The notes: generated from the sequence alone by a model not told the origin. Counted from the stretch's first letter, positions 47,541 to 58,784 are shown. The stretch is DNA of 60,783 nt from Aliiglaciecola lipolytica (GCF_018860635.1 NZ_JAHKPT010000036.1:20071-80853), one strand, 5' to 3'. Numbers and translations: made by a program.

Positions 47541-50381
47541 ATGGATAAAATTGAAGTTAGGGGTGCACGCACCCACAATCTGAAAAATATTAATATAACG
47601 CTTCCTCGTGACAAACTAATTGTGATTACTGGCTTGTCGGGTTCGGGGAAATCTTCATTAGCCTTCGATACTTTGTATGCAGAAGGACAACGGCGTTATG
47701 TAGAATCCCTTTCCGCCTATGCCAGACAATTTTTGTCAATGATGGAAAAACCTGATGTGGATCACATTGAAGGTTTATCACCTGCTATTTCCATCGAACA
47801 AAAGTCCACGTCTCACAACCCACGTTCTACGGTAGGAACAATTACCGAGATATATGATTACTTAAGACTGTTGTACGCCAGAGTGGGTGAACCGCGCTGC
47901 CCAACTCACCACGTTCCTTTAGCGGCGCAAACTGTCAGTCAAATGGTTGATCGTGTACTAGAGATGGAAGAAGGCACAAAGTTAATGTTGCTTGCACCTG
48001 TGGTGCAGGAGCGTAAAGGCGAACACATTAAAACCCTTGAAGGCTTAGCGGCGCAAGGTTACATACGTGCACGTATCGACGGTGAAGTCTGCGATTTGTC
48101 CGATCCACCTGAACTTGACCTGCATAAAAAGCACACGATAGAAGTGGTTGTCGACCGTTTTAAAGTGCGTGAAGATTTGGCATTGCGATTGTCAGAGTCA
48201 TTTGAAACAGCATTGCAGTTATCTGCAGGCGCGGCCAAAGTCGCGTTTATGGACGACCCAGCAAAAGACGAATTGGTGTTTTCAGCCAATTTTGCCTGTC
48301 CTCATTGTGGTTACAGCATGGCCGAACTCGAGCCTAGATTGTTTTCGTTTAACAATCCAGCTGGCGCATGTCCAACCTGTGATGGGTTAGGTAACAAGCA
48401 GTTTTTTGATCCGGGAAAAATTGTCAGCAATGAAGAATTGAGTTTGTCTGGCGGCGCAATACGCGGTTGGGACAAACGCAGTTACTACTACTTTCAAATG
48501 CTACAAGCCGTCGCTGATCACTATGGTTTTAGTTTGACGGTTCCATTTGAAGAGCTTGAAGAGAAACACAAAGAAGTGATTTTATTCGGCAGCAAAGGTA
48601 CCGCAATAAAATTCAAATACATTAATGATCGTGGCGATATTATGGAGCGCAAACATCCATTTGAGGGCATTATTCCCAATATGGATCGCCGCTACAAAGA
48701 GACAGAGTCTAACGCGGTGCGAGAAGAACTGTCCAAATATCTCAGCCAACAACATTGTAATAGTTGTGGTGGTGCACGTTTACGTTTGGAAGCCAGAAAC
48801 GTCTTTATTGGTCAAACTGCCCTGCCAACAATCACTGAAATGTCGATATCTGATGCACTCTCCTTTTTTGCTGAATTAGACTTAACAGGACAGCGCGCGC
48901 AGATTGCGGAAAAGATTTTAAAAGAAATCAACGACCGGTTAAGTTTTCTAGTCAATGTGGGCTTGAATTACCTTTCCATGTCAAGAAGCGCCGATACCTT
49001 ATCAGGTGGTGAAGCACAGCGGATCCGCTTAGCCAGCCAAATAGGTGCAGGCTTAGTTGGCGTTATGTACGTTTTAGATGAACCATCTATTGGATTGCAT
49101 CAACGAGACAACGAGCGATTATTAAAAACCCTGCGTCACTTACGAGATTTGGGCAACACGGTTATCGTCGTAGAGCATGATGAAGATGCCATAAAAGAAG
49201 CCGACTATATCGTCGATATAGGCCCAGGAGCCGGTGTCCATGGCGGTCAAATCGTTGCTGAAGGTAGTCTTAAAGACATCCTAGAAAGTGAAGACTCACT
49301 TACTGGGAAGTACCTATCTGGTAGAGAACGTATAGAAATACCCAAAGAACGTAATAAAGTCAAAGATGACAAATGGGTGAAACTGACGGGGGCATCCGGT
49401 AATAACCTACAACAGGTAGATTTACACGTTCCTGTGGGACTAATGACCTGTGTTACTGGTGTGTCAGGCTCGGGTAAATCGACCCTAGTGAATGATACAT
49501 TCTACAAGTTAGCCCATCACGCGTTAAACGGCGCAACCACCGGAGAAGCCGCTCCCTACAAAGATATCACCGGTCTTGAGCAGTTAGACAAAGTGGTTGA
49601 TATCGACCAGAGTCCTATCGGTCGCACACCACGCTCAAATCCGGCCACTTACGCGGGTATTTTCACGCCAATTCGTGAAATGTTTGCGGCAACCCAAGAA
49701 GCTCGCTCTCGCGGTTACAAACCCGGTCGATTCAGTTTCAACGTCAAAGGTGGACGCTGCGAGGCGTGTCAGGGAGATGGTCTGATTAAAGTGGAAATGC
49801 ACTTCTTACCAGATGTGTATGTGCCATGCGATGTGTGTAAAAGTAAACGTTACAACCGTGAAACACTGGAAATTACCTACAAAGGTAAAGACATCAATCA
49901 AGTGTTAAACATGACCGTGGAAGAAGCCCGAGAATTCTTCGATGCCATCCCGGCGATTTCGCGCAAACTACAAACGCTAATGGATGTAGGCTTGTCTTAT
50001 ATTCGCTTAGGTCAATCGGCGACAACCCTCTCCGGTGGTGAAGCACAGCGGGTGAAACTAGCCAAAGAGTTATCTAAGCGTGATACCGGTCAAACTCTGT
50101 ATATTTTAGATGAACCAACTACCGGTCTGCATTTCCACGATATAAAACAACTGTTGGAAGTATTACATAGACTCCGTGACCACGGTAATACAGTTGTGGT
50201 TATTGAGCATAATCTGGATGTAATAAAAACCGCAGATTGGATTATCGATCTTGGTCCTGAAGGTGGTTCAGGCGGGGGCAATATTATCGCTCAAGGTACA
50301 CCAGAAGATGTGAGTAAGGTAAAAGGTTCGCACACTGCGCATTTCCTTAAGCCAATTTTAGACAATGCCAGACAGGCATAA
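47541..50381 (+). CDS. uvrA: Excinuclease ABC subunit UvrA
   Basis: 946 aa, close to E. coli UvrA (940 aa). Damage-recognition ATPase of nucleotide excision repair. It has two ABC modules with Walker [10 protein letters not shown] and GVSGSGKST, two LSGGEAQR signatures, and zinc-finger cysteines CPHCGY...CPTCDG and CEACQG...CDVCKS. The frame is open from 47493, but the conserved N-terminus [17 protein letters not shown] starts at 47541. The Shine-Dalgarno is weak (TGGA). It is followed after 18 bases by a thioesterase gene, probably on the same transcript. Confidence 0.99.
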   Translation: MDKIEVRGARTHNLKNINITLPRDKLIVITGLSGSGKSSLAFDTLYAEGQRRYVESLSAYARQFLSMMEKPDVDHIEGLSPAISIEQKSTSHNPRSTVGTITEIYDYLRLLYARVGEPRCPTHHVPLAAQTVSQMVDRVLEMEEGTKLMLLAPVVQERKGEHIKTLEGLAAQGYIRARIDGEVCDLSDPPELDLHKKHTIEVVVDRFKVREDLALRLSESFETALQLSAGAAKVAFMDDPAKDELVFSANFACPHCGYSMAELEPRLFSFNNPAGACPTCDGLGNKQFFDPGKIVSNEELSLSGGAIRGWDKRSYYYFQMLQAVADHYGFSLTVPFEELEEKHKEVILFGSKGTAIKFKYINDRGDIMERKHPFEGIIPNMDRRYKETESNAVREELSKYLSQQHCNSCGGARLRLEARNVFIGQTALPTITEMSISDALSFFAELDLTGQRAQIAEKILKEINDRLSFLVNVGLNYLSMSRSADTLSGGEAQRIRLASQIGAGLVGVMYVLDEPSIGLHQRDNERLLKTLRHLRDLGNTVIVVEHDEDAIKEADYIVDIGPGAGVHGGQIVAEGSLKDILESEDSLTGKYLSGRERIEIPKERNKVKDDKWVKLTGASGNNLQQVDLHVPVGLMTCVTGVSGSGKSTLVNDTFYKLAHHALNGATTGEAAPYKDITGLEQLDKVVDIDQSPIGRTPRSNPATYAGIFTPIREMFAATQEARSRGYKPGRFSFNVKGGRCEACQGDGLIKVEMHFLPDVYVPCDVCKSKRYNRETLEITYKGKDINQVLNMTVEEAREFFDAIPAISRKLQTLMDVGLSYIRLGQSATTLSGGEAQRVKLAKELSKRDTGQTLYILDEPTTGLHFHDIKQLLEVLHRLRDHGNTVVVIEHNLDVIKTADWIIDLGPEGGSGGGNIIAQGTPEDVSKVKGSHTAHFLKPILDNARQA

Positions 50382-50399
50382 TTAGACACGGATTAGAGT

Positions 50400-50804
50400 A
50401 TGTTTAGCGAACACTTTAAAGTCAGGTTTTATGAAACAGATGGTTTGGCTCACGTCAGTAACACTGTTGTTGCTGGCTGGTTTGAATGCGGCAGAGAGCC
50501 GATCTTCAAAATGTTTACGCCAGATCTAGATTTGCAGAATTGGCCATTGATTTTAGCCAGTTACAAAATCGACTTTCATTTGCAGATATATTACGGCAAA
50601 TCAGTAGAAGTGCGCACTTACGTAAGCCGAGTGGGCAATAGTTCATTCGATACTTATCAGGAAATTTGGCAACAAGATCAGAAAGTCGCCTCAGGTACTA
50701 CAACCTTAGTGCGGTTCGATTTTGAAAGCAATAAATCGGTACCAATTGACGGCGCAATCAAATCCCAACTTGAAGAACATTTGTATCCCCAGCAGGAAGC
50801 TTAA
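50400..50804 (+). CDS. Hotdog-fold acyl-CoA thioesterase (YbgC/FadM-like)
   Basis: 134 aa. The N-terminal VRFYETDGLAHVSNTV corresponds to the DTDxxGHVNN catalytic motif of 4-hydroxybenzoyl-CoA-type thioesterases; the catalytic Asp and the His are kept. The FECGREPIF and SYKIDFHLQIYYGKSVEVRT segments support the family. It should hydrolyse acyl-CoA, substrate unknown. It lies 18 bases after uvrA and two bases before the dioxygenase gene. Confidence 0.88.
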   Translation: MFSEHFKVRFYETDGLAHVSNTVVAGWFECGREPIFKMFTPDLDLQNWPLILASYKIDFHLQIYYGKSVEVRTYVSRVGNSSFDTYQEIWQQDQKVASGTTTLVRFDFESNKSVPIDGAIKSQLEEHLYPQQEA

Positions 50805-50806
50805 AA

Positions 50807-51502
50807 GTGACAGATTTTATTGAAGTAATTGATGATGTATTGCCGCAGAAGTTGTGCCGCGGATTCATCCAGCGTTTCGAAAACAGCAAAAATATTCAGC
50901 CAGGTCGCACTGGCGGCGGTGTTGATACTGATAAAAAGCTCAGTAAAGATGTATCGATAGTACAACACCCTGAATTTCAGCCTGAATATCAAGCGATGCT
51001 GCCATTATTATCTCAGCAATTAATGAATTACTTTGAAAAACATTTTTTTGCACTGATCGGCCCAATTGGCTTAACGGTGCAAGATCCCAGCAGCGGCCAA
51101 CCAGTAAAGTTAACCCAAGAAAATTTCGAAACAGTGGGTAAACCGAACTTACAAAACTTGGTGCAATACCTATTTCGAATTGGTGACATCAACGCACAAA
51201 AATACCAAATGAATAAAGGTGGATATCCATACTGGCACTCAGAAGTTTATCCACAAGCTGGTAATAATGACGCCCTGCATCGTATCTTATTGTTTATGTT
51301 TTATCTAAATGATGTGGATGAAGGCGGCACCACGGATTTTTATTATCAAAATAAATCCGTGCAACCCAAAGCCGGTAGAATGGTGATTGCTCCTGCTTAT
51401 TTTACCCATACCCATAGAGGCTCAGTGCCTGTTTCCAACGATAAATACATTCTTACCTCTTGGGTGTTATTTAATCCGGCAGAGCGCATCTACACGGCTT
51501 AA
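50807..51502 (+). CDS. 2-oxoglutarate/Fe(II) oxygenase, prolyl-4-hydroxylase-like
   Basis: 231 aa with a GTG start (50807) preceded by AGGAAG at eight bases. The C-terminal half has a double-stranded beta-helix with Fe ligands HSE (HxE rather than the usual HxD) in YWHSEVYP and the distal His in FTHTHRGS, plus the Lys/Arg-equivalent DKYILTSW that binds 2-oxoglutarate. The block FMFYLNDVDEGGTTDFYY is typical of P4H-like enzymes. The substrate could be protein or small molecule. Translated with the thioesterase; the stop is 21 bases from the convergent DUF3299 gene. Confidence 0.87.
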   Translation: MTDFIEVIDDVLPQKLCRGFIQRFENSKNIQPGRTGGGVDTDKKLSKDVSIVQHPEFQPEYQAMLPLLSQQLMNYFEKHFFALIGPIGLTVQDPSSGQPVKLTQENFETVGKPNLQNLVQYLFRIGDINAQKYQMNKGGYPYWHSEVYPQAGNNDALHRILLFMFYLNDVDEGGTTDFYYQNKSVQPKAGRMVIAPAYFTHTHRGSVPVSNDKYILTSWVLFNPAERIYTA

Positions 51503-51523
51503 AAGTTCAAACGCTTATTTAAT

Positions 51524-51982
51524 TTAACCGTCGTAAGGTAATACCGATTGTCCCTTCAAGGTATAACCTACTGTTGCGATCTCGCCACTCCAACCTTCTG
51601 TTGTTAAGGTGCCAACTACCCAAACCACATCAGTTAATGCCATCGCTGGCACGCCCTCTGGAATTTTCACGTAAACAATTTGATTAGGTGGTGGCGGCGG
51701 TACATGGATACAAGCACCAAAAAAAGGAACCAATAAAAACTCAGTAATATTGTCTTGATCACCTTCAAGAGGAACGACAAATCCGGGTATTTTCACTTCC
51801 ATATTGTTGAATTTGGTCACCACAGGCGCAGATAGATTTTGCTGACCGGTAGTCAAAGCGTGATCAATGTCTACAGGCGGTGCGACATAATTGGCAGGCA
51901 CTAAATCTTCCCAAAACACTTCTGTGGGTTCGCTATAAGCAGAGGTTGTTATAAAAAACAGAGTAAGTAATAGAGCTCGCAT
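51524..51982 (-). CDS. DUF3299 family exported protein
   Basis: 152 aa. Signal peptide (about residues 1-17), then the DUF3299 pattern: VFWEDLVPANY, MEVKIPGFVVPLEGD, LLVPFFGACIHVPPPPPNQIV and TEGWSGEIATVGYTLKG. The single Cys followed by HVPPPPPNQ is the family mark. Function is not established; the fold resembles lipocalin-like or OB-type periplasmic proteins linked in some genomes to ABC transporters. Here it follows an MFS gene by 15 bases. Confidence 0.88.
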   Translation of the reverse strand: MRALLLTLFFITTSAYSEPTEVFWEDLVPANYVAPPVDIDHALTTGQQNLSAPVVTKFNNMEVKIPGFVVPLEGDQDNITEFLLVPFFGACIHVPPPPPNQIVYVKIPEGVPAMALTDVVWVVGTLTTEGWSGEIATVGYTLKGQSVLPYDG

Positions 51983-51997
51983 AAATTTAGTTAGTCC

Positions 51998-53260
51998 TTA
52001 GACAGTGGGCTTAATGTTGGCTGATTCTTCAGATATCGCAGATGCAGCAGAAATGTCTGGCGCTTGATGAGGATGATTTGCCCAACAAAAAGGGTTCTTT
52101 CTTACTTCGTTTCCTGCATCAGGTGCATCTGGAATATTCAATGCCAACAGCAATGAACACACAGCAAAACTTGCACCAATAAAGAATACTAAAGTAGGCG
52201 AAGTAAGCCAAACAATACCTAATAAAGCGGGTATAACCACAGCCGCAATGTGATTAATCGTAAAACTCACCCCTGCTGTGGATGCAATGTCCCGTGGATC
52301 AGCAATCTTTTGAAAATAAGTTTTCATGGCTATCGCCATGGCAAAAAACAGGTGATCAATAACATACAAAGCAGCGGCCCATTGTGAACTTGTCACTAAG
52401 GCGTAACTCACAAAAATCACAATTAAGCCAATGTACTCCACGGTTAAAGCCTTGCGCTCCCCTACTTTCGCAATCCATCGACCAATTTTACTGGCAAACA
52501 ACAGGTTAAATACGTAATTTATAATAAATAGCAGGCTAATTTCACCCACGCTGTATCCAAATTTTTCGACCATCATAAATGACGCAAAAACCATGAATAT
52601 TTGTCGACGAGCACCGCTAAAGAAGGTTAAACAATAATATAACCAGTAGCGTTTGCGCAGAAACATATGTTTGTGTTGTATAGAAGGTTGCTTAAACTGT
52701 GCGAAGAAAGCCCATAGAAACAGAACAATGACTAAACCTAATCCACCAGCTAGCATGTACATGGTTTGATAGCTTATACCCACGTAATCCATTAACAACC
52801 AAATACTGCCGTAAGCAAACAATGATGCGAAGCTTTTAACAGCTAATTGTTGCCCCATAAAATGCGCAGTTTTTTCTTTTCCAAGCCACTGCAACGTCAG
52901 CGATTGGTTCATGGTTTCAAAATAATGGAAGCCAACTGACATGATCACCGTGGTGCAATATAAACCTATCTCAAAGGGAAAAAAGCCTGTCATTGCGACA
53001 CCGACACACATAGCTGCGAGTGAAAGCATTGCCAAAGTTTGTTCTTTAATTACTAACAATAAAAACACGGCGGTAAAGGCCAGAAACCCCGGTACTTCTC
53101 GCAAGCTTTGTAGCATGCCAATTTCGGCACCTGTAAACTGGGCTTTTTCCACCACAAAATTATTCAGAAGAGCATTCCACACCGAAAATACTAAAGGCAT
53201 AACAAACGCCATCGCCAACAATAGTAATTGAGGATTATTTCGAATCGAATTGAGCTTCAT
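51998..53260 (-). CDS. MFS transporter, unknown substrate
   Basis: 420 aa inner-membrane protein with about twelve hydrophobic helices and a short polar C-terminal tail. Loops are short and the typical motif A is weak (ASKIGRWIAKVGERKALTV after helix 8). No substrate can be read. Likely co-transcribed with the DUF3299 gene downstream. Confidence 0.85.
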   Translation of the reverse strand: MKLNSIRNNPQLLLLAMAFVMPLVFSVWNALLNNFVVEKAQFTGAEIGMLQSLREVPGFLAFTAVFLLLVIKEQTLAMLSLAAMCVGVAMTGFFPFEIGLYCTTVIMSVGFHYFETMNQSLTLQWLGKEKTAHFMGQQLAVKSFASLFAYGSIWLLMDYVGISYQTMYMLAGGLGLVIVLFLWAFFAQFKQPSIQHKHMFLRKRYWLYYCLTFFSGARRQIFMVFASFMMVEKFGYSVGEISLLFIINYVFNLLFASKIGRWIAKVGERKALTVEYIGLIVIFVSYALVTSSQWAAALYVIDHLFFAMAIAMKTYFQKIADPRDIASTAGVSFTINHIAAVVIPALLGIVWLTSPTLVFFIGASFAVCSLLLALNIPDAPDAGNEVRKNPFCWANHPHQAPDISAASAISEESANIKPTV

Positions 53261-53347
53261 GATGTTGTGCTTTAGCCATTTACGGGAATAATAAAGAATG
53301 GTAAGTTTACAGCAGTTTGCAGAAAAATGCTTTGCTCAGAAACAAGC

Positions 53348-53381
53348 AAAAAAAAGGGCTAACCTAAAGTTAACCCTTTTC
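53348..53381 (-). terminator. Terminator of ppa, bidirectional
   Basis: Minus strand GGGTTAAC, loop TTTAG, GTTAGCCC followed by seven T; on the plus strand the stem is also followed by TTTT. It lies about 15 bases after the ppa stop. Confidence 0.9.
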
Positions 53382-53396
53382 TAAATTTGCTTGGTA

Positions 53397-53936
53397 CTAA
53401 GCTTTTTCTTCAGTTTGGTAGCGTTTTACGCTATCAACGATTTCAGCTTTAGCATCTTCACAATTTCCCCATCCTTCGATTTTCACCCATTTGTTAGGTT
53501 CTAAATCTTTATAATGGGCAAAGAAATGCTCAATTTGTTGCTTAGTCAATTCAGGCACCTGATCGATTTCTTTTACTTCACGATAGATGGTAGAAAGCTT
53601 ATCAATTGGCACAGCCAATACTTTAGCATCTTCACCTGACTCATCAGTCATCTTCAAAACACCTACAGGTCTACACTTGATGACTGAGCCAGCCAATAAA
53701 GGAAACGGTGTCATCACCAAAACGTCAACAGGGTCGCCATCAAGAGAAAGCGTCTGTGGCACGTAACCATAGTTAGTTGGATAATGCATACAAGTTGCCA
53801 TGAAGCGGTCAACAAAGATGGCGCCAGTGTCTTTATCTACTTCATATTTTACTGGGTCAGCGTGGGCTGGGATTTCGATGATGACATTTACTTCATCTGG
53901 CAAGTTTTTACCTGCTGGAACAGCATTTAAGCTCAT
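53397..53936 (-). CDS. ppa: Inorganic pyrophosphatase, family I
   Basis: 179 aa, E. coli Ppa being 176. Hexameric Mg-dependent hydrolase of pyrophosphate to phosphate. Active-site blocks: [39 protein letters not shown] with the DxDPxD motif, and [19 protein letters not shown]. Single gene with its own terminator. Confidence 0.98.
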   Translation of the reverse strand: MSLNAVPAGKNLPDEVNVIIEIPAHADPVKYEVDKDTGAIFVDRFMATCMHYPTNYGYVPQTLSLDGDPVDVLVMTPFPLLAGSVIKCRPVGVLKMTDESGEDAKVLAVPIDKLSTIYREVKEIDQVPELTKQQIEHFFAHYKDLEPNKWVKIEGWGNCEDAKAEIVDSVKRYQTEEKA

Positions 53937-54260
53937 TGATTCATACCTATAAGTTGATTTAACGTGAATATTGGCAATTATAAAGACTTCCAGTGCAAGA
54001 TGAAATCGCTACCTTGGTCTTATTAAGGTTGTTTTAAAGTATTATGCGCAATTATTTAGCAAAAGTGTGTACTTTTGTGTCTTCAATAGCGATTTCATCG
54101 CCAAACGACAACTTACCTGCAAATCACCAGAGCCTAGTTCACTTTAAGATTAAAAATAAAGCAGACCGGATTCAGCTAATATCGCCCATAAAAAAGGGCA
54201 TAAGTTTTTATCCTACGCCCTGATTTGGAATTGCCTATAGAAACAAATCTATTACTTAGA
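53937..54260. other. Intergenic stretch between fbp and ppa
   Basis: 324 bases that hold the fbp terminator (54189-54220) at one end and the ppa promoter region at the other. A TAATAC box on the minus strand around 54041-54046 might serve ppa, without a convincing -35. No gene seen. Confidence 0.5.
54189..54220 (-). terminator. Rho-independent terminator of fbp
   Basis: Minus strand GGGCGTAGG, AT-rich loop, CTTATGCCC followed by six T, about 40 bases after the fbp stop. Two of nine pairs are G-U. Confidence 0.85.
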
Positions 54261-55232
54261 TTATTTTGAGTAATAGGTAATACAAGTTTCCACTTCTTCT
54301 TTAGAGCCCATAATAACTGGAACACGTTGGTGAATTTCTTCTGGCATAACTTCCAAGATTCGTCTGTCACCTGTTGTGGCAGCACCACCGGCCTGTTCAA
54401 TTAGAAATGACATGGGATTTGCTTCATATAATAAACGCAATTTTCCCGGTATTTTTGGATTACGTTTATCAAATGGATAAGCAAAAAGGCCACCACGAGA
54501 AAGGATACGGTGAATATCACCAACCATTGCGCCAACCCAACGCATATTGAAGTTTTTACCTCTAGGGCCTTCATCACCAGCAATCAAGTCGTTAATATAA
54601 TTTTGCATAGGTTCTTCCCAGTGACGCTGGTTAGAACTATTAATGGAAAACTCTTTAGTTTGCTCAGGTACCTCTACGTTAGCTTCTGTTAATAGGAAGC
54701 CTCCGTGGGTTTTATCCAGAGTATAAATGTGAGTACCGCGACCAGTGCTCATTGCCAACATGGTAGACGGGCCGTAAAGCACATATCCAGCAGCCACAAT
54801 CTGTGTTCCAGGTTGCAAGAAAGCAGAAGGATCATCTGGGTCCATCCATTGTGGTGCATGGGTAATTGAGAAAATTGTACCTATCAAACTATTGATATCT
54901 GTATTTGATGAACCATCAAGAGGATCAAAACTGACCAAATACTTACCTTCAGGGTGGCACCCTACAACGTCATCTTCTTCCTCGGAAGAAATTGCTTTTA
55001 CATAACCCGACTCTTTTAAGATATCTTTTAAGATTTGGTTAGAAATAACGTCCAGTTTCTTTTGCGTTTCGCCTTGAACGTTTTCACTTAACAAAGAGCC
55101 CAACACTCCCGCTAGTGCGCCCTGACTAACCCTAAAAGAAATTTCCTTGCAACCTGCTAATAATGTGCGGATCAACAATATTAGCTCCATTGGAGCGCCG
55201 TCTTCTTGCAATTGTGAATTGAGTCGTTTCAT
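54261..55232 (-). CDS. fbp: Fructose-1,6-bisphosphatase class 1
   Basis: 323 aa. Gluconeogenic enzyme. Metal-site blocks [11 protein letters not shown] and [13 protein letters not shown] and the sugar-phosphate region [21 protein letters not shown] are conserved, as in class I FBPases (E. coli 332 aa). Monocistronic with its own terminator; divergent from mpl across 202 bases. Confidence 0.98.
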   Translation of the reverse strand: MKRLNSQLQEDGAPMELILLIRTLLAGCKEISFRVSQGALAGVLGSLLSENVQGETQKKLDVISNQILKDILKESGYVKAISSEEEDDVVGCHPEGKYLVSFDPLDGSSNTDINSLIGTIFSITHAPQWMDPDDPSAFLQPGTQIVAAGYVLYGPSTMLAMSTGRGTHIYTLDKTHGGFLLTEANVEVPEQTKEFSINSSNQRHWEEPMQNYINDLIAGDEGPRGKNFNMRWVGAMVGDIHRILSRGGLFAYPFDKRNPKIPGKLRLLYEANPMSFLIEQAGGAATTGDRRILEVMPEEIHQRVPVIMGSKEEVETCITYYSK

Positions 55233-55434
55233 TCTTGTGAAAGCCTATTTTTAGATTGTATAAGGGACATGGTTTAGACAGTAATTGTTACTAATCATAG
55301 AACACATTGATAAAGTGTACCTTTATTAAACACAAAACTCAGCACAAAAAACAACAAGTTAAAATTAATATCCATTTGTTGGCATTCGAATCTCTGTTAA
55401 CCTTACGAAAATTTTTTTTCAAAAAACCAAAGTT

Positions 55435-56790
55435 ATGCATATTCATATTTTAGGGATTTGCGGCACCTTTATGGGTGGAATTGCCGCCATTGCCAAATCA
55501 ATGGGACATCACGTAAGTGGTTCCGATGCCAATGTTTATCCGCCAATGAGCACTCAGCTAGAATCTTTAGGCATTCCACTGACCCAAGGGTTTGATCCAG
55601 CCCAGCTCAACCCTGAGCCCGATGTGGTGATTATTGGTAATGCAATGTCGCGGGGAAATCCATGTGTGGAAGCGGTGTTAAATCGCAATTTAAATTATAT
55701 CAGTGGGCCACAGTGGTTATCTGAAAACGTATTAAAACAAAGATGGGTAATAGCTGCATCAGGCACCCATGGCAAAACGTCGACCGCCAGCATGATAGCG
55801 TGGGTACTCGAGTATGCAGGATTGCAACCTGGCTTTCTAATCGGCGGGGTTCCAGAAAATTTTGGAATTTCAGCTCGTTTAGGTGAATCACCATTTTTTG
55901 TTATTGAAGCAGATGAGTACGACAGTGCGTTTTTTGATAAACGTTCTAAGTTTGTGCACTACCATCCTCGTACCTTGGTGTTAAACAATTTAGAGTTCGA
56001 CCACGCTGATATTTTTGAAAATTTGGCGGCGATACAAAAACAGTTTCATCATTTGATCCGAATATTGCCCGGTAATGGTTTGGCATTAGCACCGGCGAAT
56101 GATGAAAATATAAAACAGGTTTTAGAACAAGGCTGTTGGACACCCGTTCAATATTTAGGCACGGATTGGCAAGTTGCAAATCAAACCGCTGATGGCAGTG
56201 AGTTTGATGTGTTATTGCAGAACAAAACTATTGGCCGGGTAAACTGGTCATTGATAGGGCAACACAATATTCACAACGGGATTATGGCCATTGCAGCGGC
56301 CCGTCATGCTGGCGTAAAGCCTGAATTGGCGATTGAAGCTTTGGCACAATTTGTTAATGCGAAAAGACGCATGGAGACCCGTGGTGTGGTAAATGACATT
56401 ACCGTTTATGATGATTTCGCCCACCATCCCACTGCGATTGCAACCACGATCGATGGCTTAAGAAACAAAGTCAAAGAGGCACGTATTTTTGCCGTATTAG
56501 AGCCTCGTTCAGCCACCATGAAAATGGGGGTTCATCACAGCACGCTTGCTAATTCGTGGAAAAATGCAGATCAAGTACTACTGTTTCAACCAGACAATTT
56601 AGACTGGTCTTTACAGCAACTTACCGCAGAATCAGCTGTGCCGAGCCGAGTTTATGCTAGTGTTGACGACATTATCGAAACACTAATACACGAAGTGGCA
56701 CCAGGCGATCATATTCTAATAATGAGTAACGGTGGCTTTGGCGGCATTCATTCACGTTTACTGGAACAGTTGGCCCAACATGAAATTTGA
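55435..56790 (+). CDS. mpl: Murein peptide ligase Mpl
   Basis: 451 aa (E. coli 457). Cytosolic Mur-ligase family enzyme that joins recycled L-Ala-gamma-D-Glu-meso-DAP tripeptide to UDP-MurNAc. N-terminal Rossmann [17 protein letters not shown] loop GTHGKTST (residues 110-117), [16 protein letters not shown], and DFAHHPTAI are family blocks that separate Mpl from MurC. Overlaps ubiX by 11 bases. Confidence 0.97.
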   Translation: MHIHILGICGTFMGGIAAIAKSMGHHVSGSDANVYPPMSTQLESLGIPLTQGFDPAQLNPEPDVVIIGNAMSRGNPCVEAVLNRNLNYISGPQWLSENVLKQRWVIAASGTHGKTSTASMIAWVLEYAGLQPGFLIGGVPENFGISARLGESPFFVIEADEYDSAFFDKRSKFVHYHPRTLVLNNLEFDHADIFENLAAIQKQFHHLIRILPGNGLALAPANDENIKQVLEQGCWTPVQYLGTDWQVANQTADGSEFDVLLQNKTIGRVNWSLIGQHNIHNGIMAIAAARHAGVKPELAIEALAQFVNAKRRMETRGVVNDITVYDDFAHHPTAIATTIDGLRNKVKEARIFAVLEPRSATMKMGVHHSTLANSWKNADQVLLFQPDNLDWSLQQLTAESAVPSRVYASVDDIIETLIHEVAPGDHILIMSNGGFGGIHSRLLEQLAQHEI

Positions 56791-57394
56791 AAAACGAATT
56801 ACATTAGCATTCACCGGGGCATCTGGCGCACCTTATGGTTTAAGGTTGCTGGAAACCTTAGTTGCAGCTAACTATCAAGTTTATTTACTCATATCTTCTG
56901 CCGCTAGAGTCGTTTTAGCGACCGAAGAAGACTTGAAAGTACCCGCCAATCCGAAAACCTGTAGTGAGTTTTTTACTAACCGTTTTGATGCTAAACCGGA
57001 ACAAATAACCGTGTTTGGAAAAGACGAGTGGTTTTCTCCAGTAGCCTCCGGCTCTGCCGCCCCTAAACAAATGGTCGTGTGCCCTTGTTCAACTGGCTCA
57101 CTGAGCGCTATTTCCACCGGTAAAAGTGACAACCTAATCGAACGCGCAGCAGATGTTGTGATAAAAGAAAGAGGACAATTAATTGTCGTTCCTCGGGAAA
57201 TGCCACTATCCACCATTCACCTTGAACATATGCTCAAATTGTCGCAGATGGGCGTGACCATAATGCCTGCGGCGCCAGGGTTTTATCACCAACCTAAACG
57301 GATTGAAGATTTGGTCGACTTTGTGGTCGCACGGATCCTCGACCACTTAGATATTGACCAACAATTGATGCCTCGTTGGGGCTACCAAAAATAA
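56780..57394 (+). CDS. ubiX: Flavin prenyltransferase UbiX
   Basis: 204 aa. It makes prenylated FMN, the cofactor of UbiD in ubiquinone synthesis. [15 protein letters not shown], the SSAA segment, [25 protein letters not shown] and [20 protein letters not shown] are diagnostic. The frame opens at 56732, but the ATG at 56780 gives the usual start and an 11-base overlap with mpl. Confidence 0.97.
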   Translation: MKFEKRITLAFTGASGAPYGLRLLETLVAANYQVYLLISSAARVVLATEEDLKVPANPKTCSEFFTNRFDAKPEQITVFGKDEWFSPVASGSAAPKQMVVCPCSTGSLSAISTGKSDNLIERAADVVIKERGQLIVVPREMPLSTIHLEHMLKLSQMGVTIMPAAPGFYHQPKRIEDLVDFVVARILDHLDIDQQLMPRWGYQK

Positions 57395-57413
57395 TAAAAA
57401 GAGATAGATATTT

Positions 57414-58211
57414 ATGTCATATACCGCTTTTTTTCGTAAACATTCAAAATGGGCGCTGCTTGGAATCTGTTTATTTCAGAACAGCCAAGCCTTTGCGTGG
57501 GGGCAAACGGGTCATCGCGTCACCGCGAATATTGCGGAGCAGTATTTAAGCGCAGATGCGAAAGCAAAAATTGCAGCTATTTACCCAACCAAATCCTTAG
57601 CTGAAATATCGACCATTGCAGATGAAATGCGCTCTGACCCTTCGGAGTTCTGGCAGAAAACTTCATCTCCTTGGCATTATGTTAGCGTCCCCGAAGGCAG
57701 CGATTATAGTGCCGCTAAACATGCCCCGTCACAAGGTGATGCTTACACGGCTTTGCTGTCATTTAGTGCGACCCTGAAAAACCCAGAAGCAACTTTGCAA
57801 GACAAACAATTAGCGCTGCATTTTATTGTCCATATTATCGGAGATTTGCATCAGCCATTACACGCTGGTGATGGCACAGACCGCGGTGGAAACGATGTCA
57901 AACTCGAGTTTTTTTGGGAAAACTCAAACCTGCACCGAGTTTGGGATAGCGGCATTATTGATAGACAACAATTGTCTTTCACAGAATGGACAAACTGGTT
58001 AACTCAAAAAATCTCACCCGAGATGGCAAAACAATGGCAAACCACTGATCCCAGAGTGTGGATCAAAGAAAGCATTCAATTGCGCAATAACATATACCCA
58101 CAGGAAGAAAAATTAAGTTGGAGCTATCAATACCAACACCTACCTGAAGTTAAGCAAAGGTTGCAGATGGGTGGAGTGCGAATTGCTGCCTACTTGAATT
58201 CAATCTTGTAA
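57414..58211 (+). CDS. Secreted S1/P1-type nuclease
   Basis: 265 aa. A signal peptide ends at FAFA so that the mature protein begins with Trp29, the residue whose amino group ligates zinc in this family. Further zinc ligands are visible: WGQTGHR, the Asp in STIADEMRSD, PWHYV, HFIVHIIGDLHQPLH and NLHRVWDSGII. It is a zinc-dependent single-strand nuclease/3'-nucleotidase, active outside the cytosol and able to scavenge phosphate or nucleotides from nucleic acid. It starts 19 bases after ubiX. Confidence 0.93.
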   Translation: MSYTAFFRKHSKWALLGICLFQNSQAFAWGQTGHRVTANIAEQYLSADAKAKIAAIYPTKSLAEISTIADEMRSDPSEFWQKTSSPWHYVSVPEGSDYSAAKHAPSQGDAYTALLSFSATLKNPEATLQDKQLALHFIVHIIGDLHQPLHAGDGTDRGGNDVKLEFFWENSNLHRVWDSGIIDRQQLSFTEWTNWLTQKISPEMAKQWQTTDPRVWIKESIQLRNNIYPQEEKLSWSYQYQHLPEVKQRLQMGGVRIAAYLNSIL

Positions 58212-58239
58212 CCAACACCCTAACAAAGATTTATCGTAA

Positions 58240-58267
58240 CAGCTGCCTATTCCCATTAGGCAGCTGC
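58240..58267. terminator. Hairpin between convergent nuclease and rraA genes
   Basis: CAGCTGCCTA, loop TTCCCAT, TAGGCAGCTG: a perfect ten-pair stem in the 87-base convergent gap. No T tract on either strand, so it may act as an RNA 3'-end stabiliser rather than an intrinsic terminator. Confidence 0.6.
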
Positions 58268-58298
58268 TAGCAAATAAGATTCACTGAATCATTCAAAC

Positions 58299-58784
58299 TC
58301 ATTCTATATCAAGCGGCTCTGGGGATAAAATAATGCCAGTGCTATCAGCATAAAGATGATCTTCAGGTAAAAAAGTGACACCACCAAAATTAACCGCTAC
58401 ATCAACTTCGCCGACTTGTTCAAATGCAGCGTTAACTGGAATAGACGCGACGGCATGAATACCAATATCTAATTCTTCAAGCTGATCGACTTCACGCACG
58501 CTGCCGTAACAAACAATGCCTTCCCAATCGTGCTCAATGGCAATTTGAGCCGTATTCACATCAATCAAGGCTCGACGAGTAGAACCGCCACCATCAATTA
58601 GTAAAACTTTGCCTTTTCCAGGTTGAGACAATACTTTATCAATCAATCCTTTATCTTCATGGCATTTGACGGTTGTAATCTCACCGCCGTAAGAAAGCCT
58701 ACCACCATAATTAACAAATAAAGGGTCGACAACATCTACACTATCAGCAAATAAATCACACAGTTCAGACGTGTTGTATTCCAT
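58299..58784 (-). CDS. rraA: Regulator of ribonuclease activity RraA
   Basis: 161 aa from ATG at 58784, exactly the E. coli length, with about two-thirds identity by eye ([41 protein letters not shown]). It binds RNase E and lowers its activity. The frame continues seven codons further to 58805, but that would not match the family. Divergent from the PAP2 gene. Confidence 0.96.
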   Translation of the reverse strand: MEYNTSELCDLFADSVDVVDPLFVNYGGRLSYGGEITTVKCHEDKGLIDKVLSQPGKGKVLLIDGGGSTRRALIDVNTAQIAIEHDWEGIVCYGSVREVDQLEELDIGIHAVASIPVNAAFEQVGEVDVAVNFGGVTFLPEDHLYADSTGIILSPEPLDIE

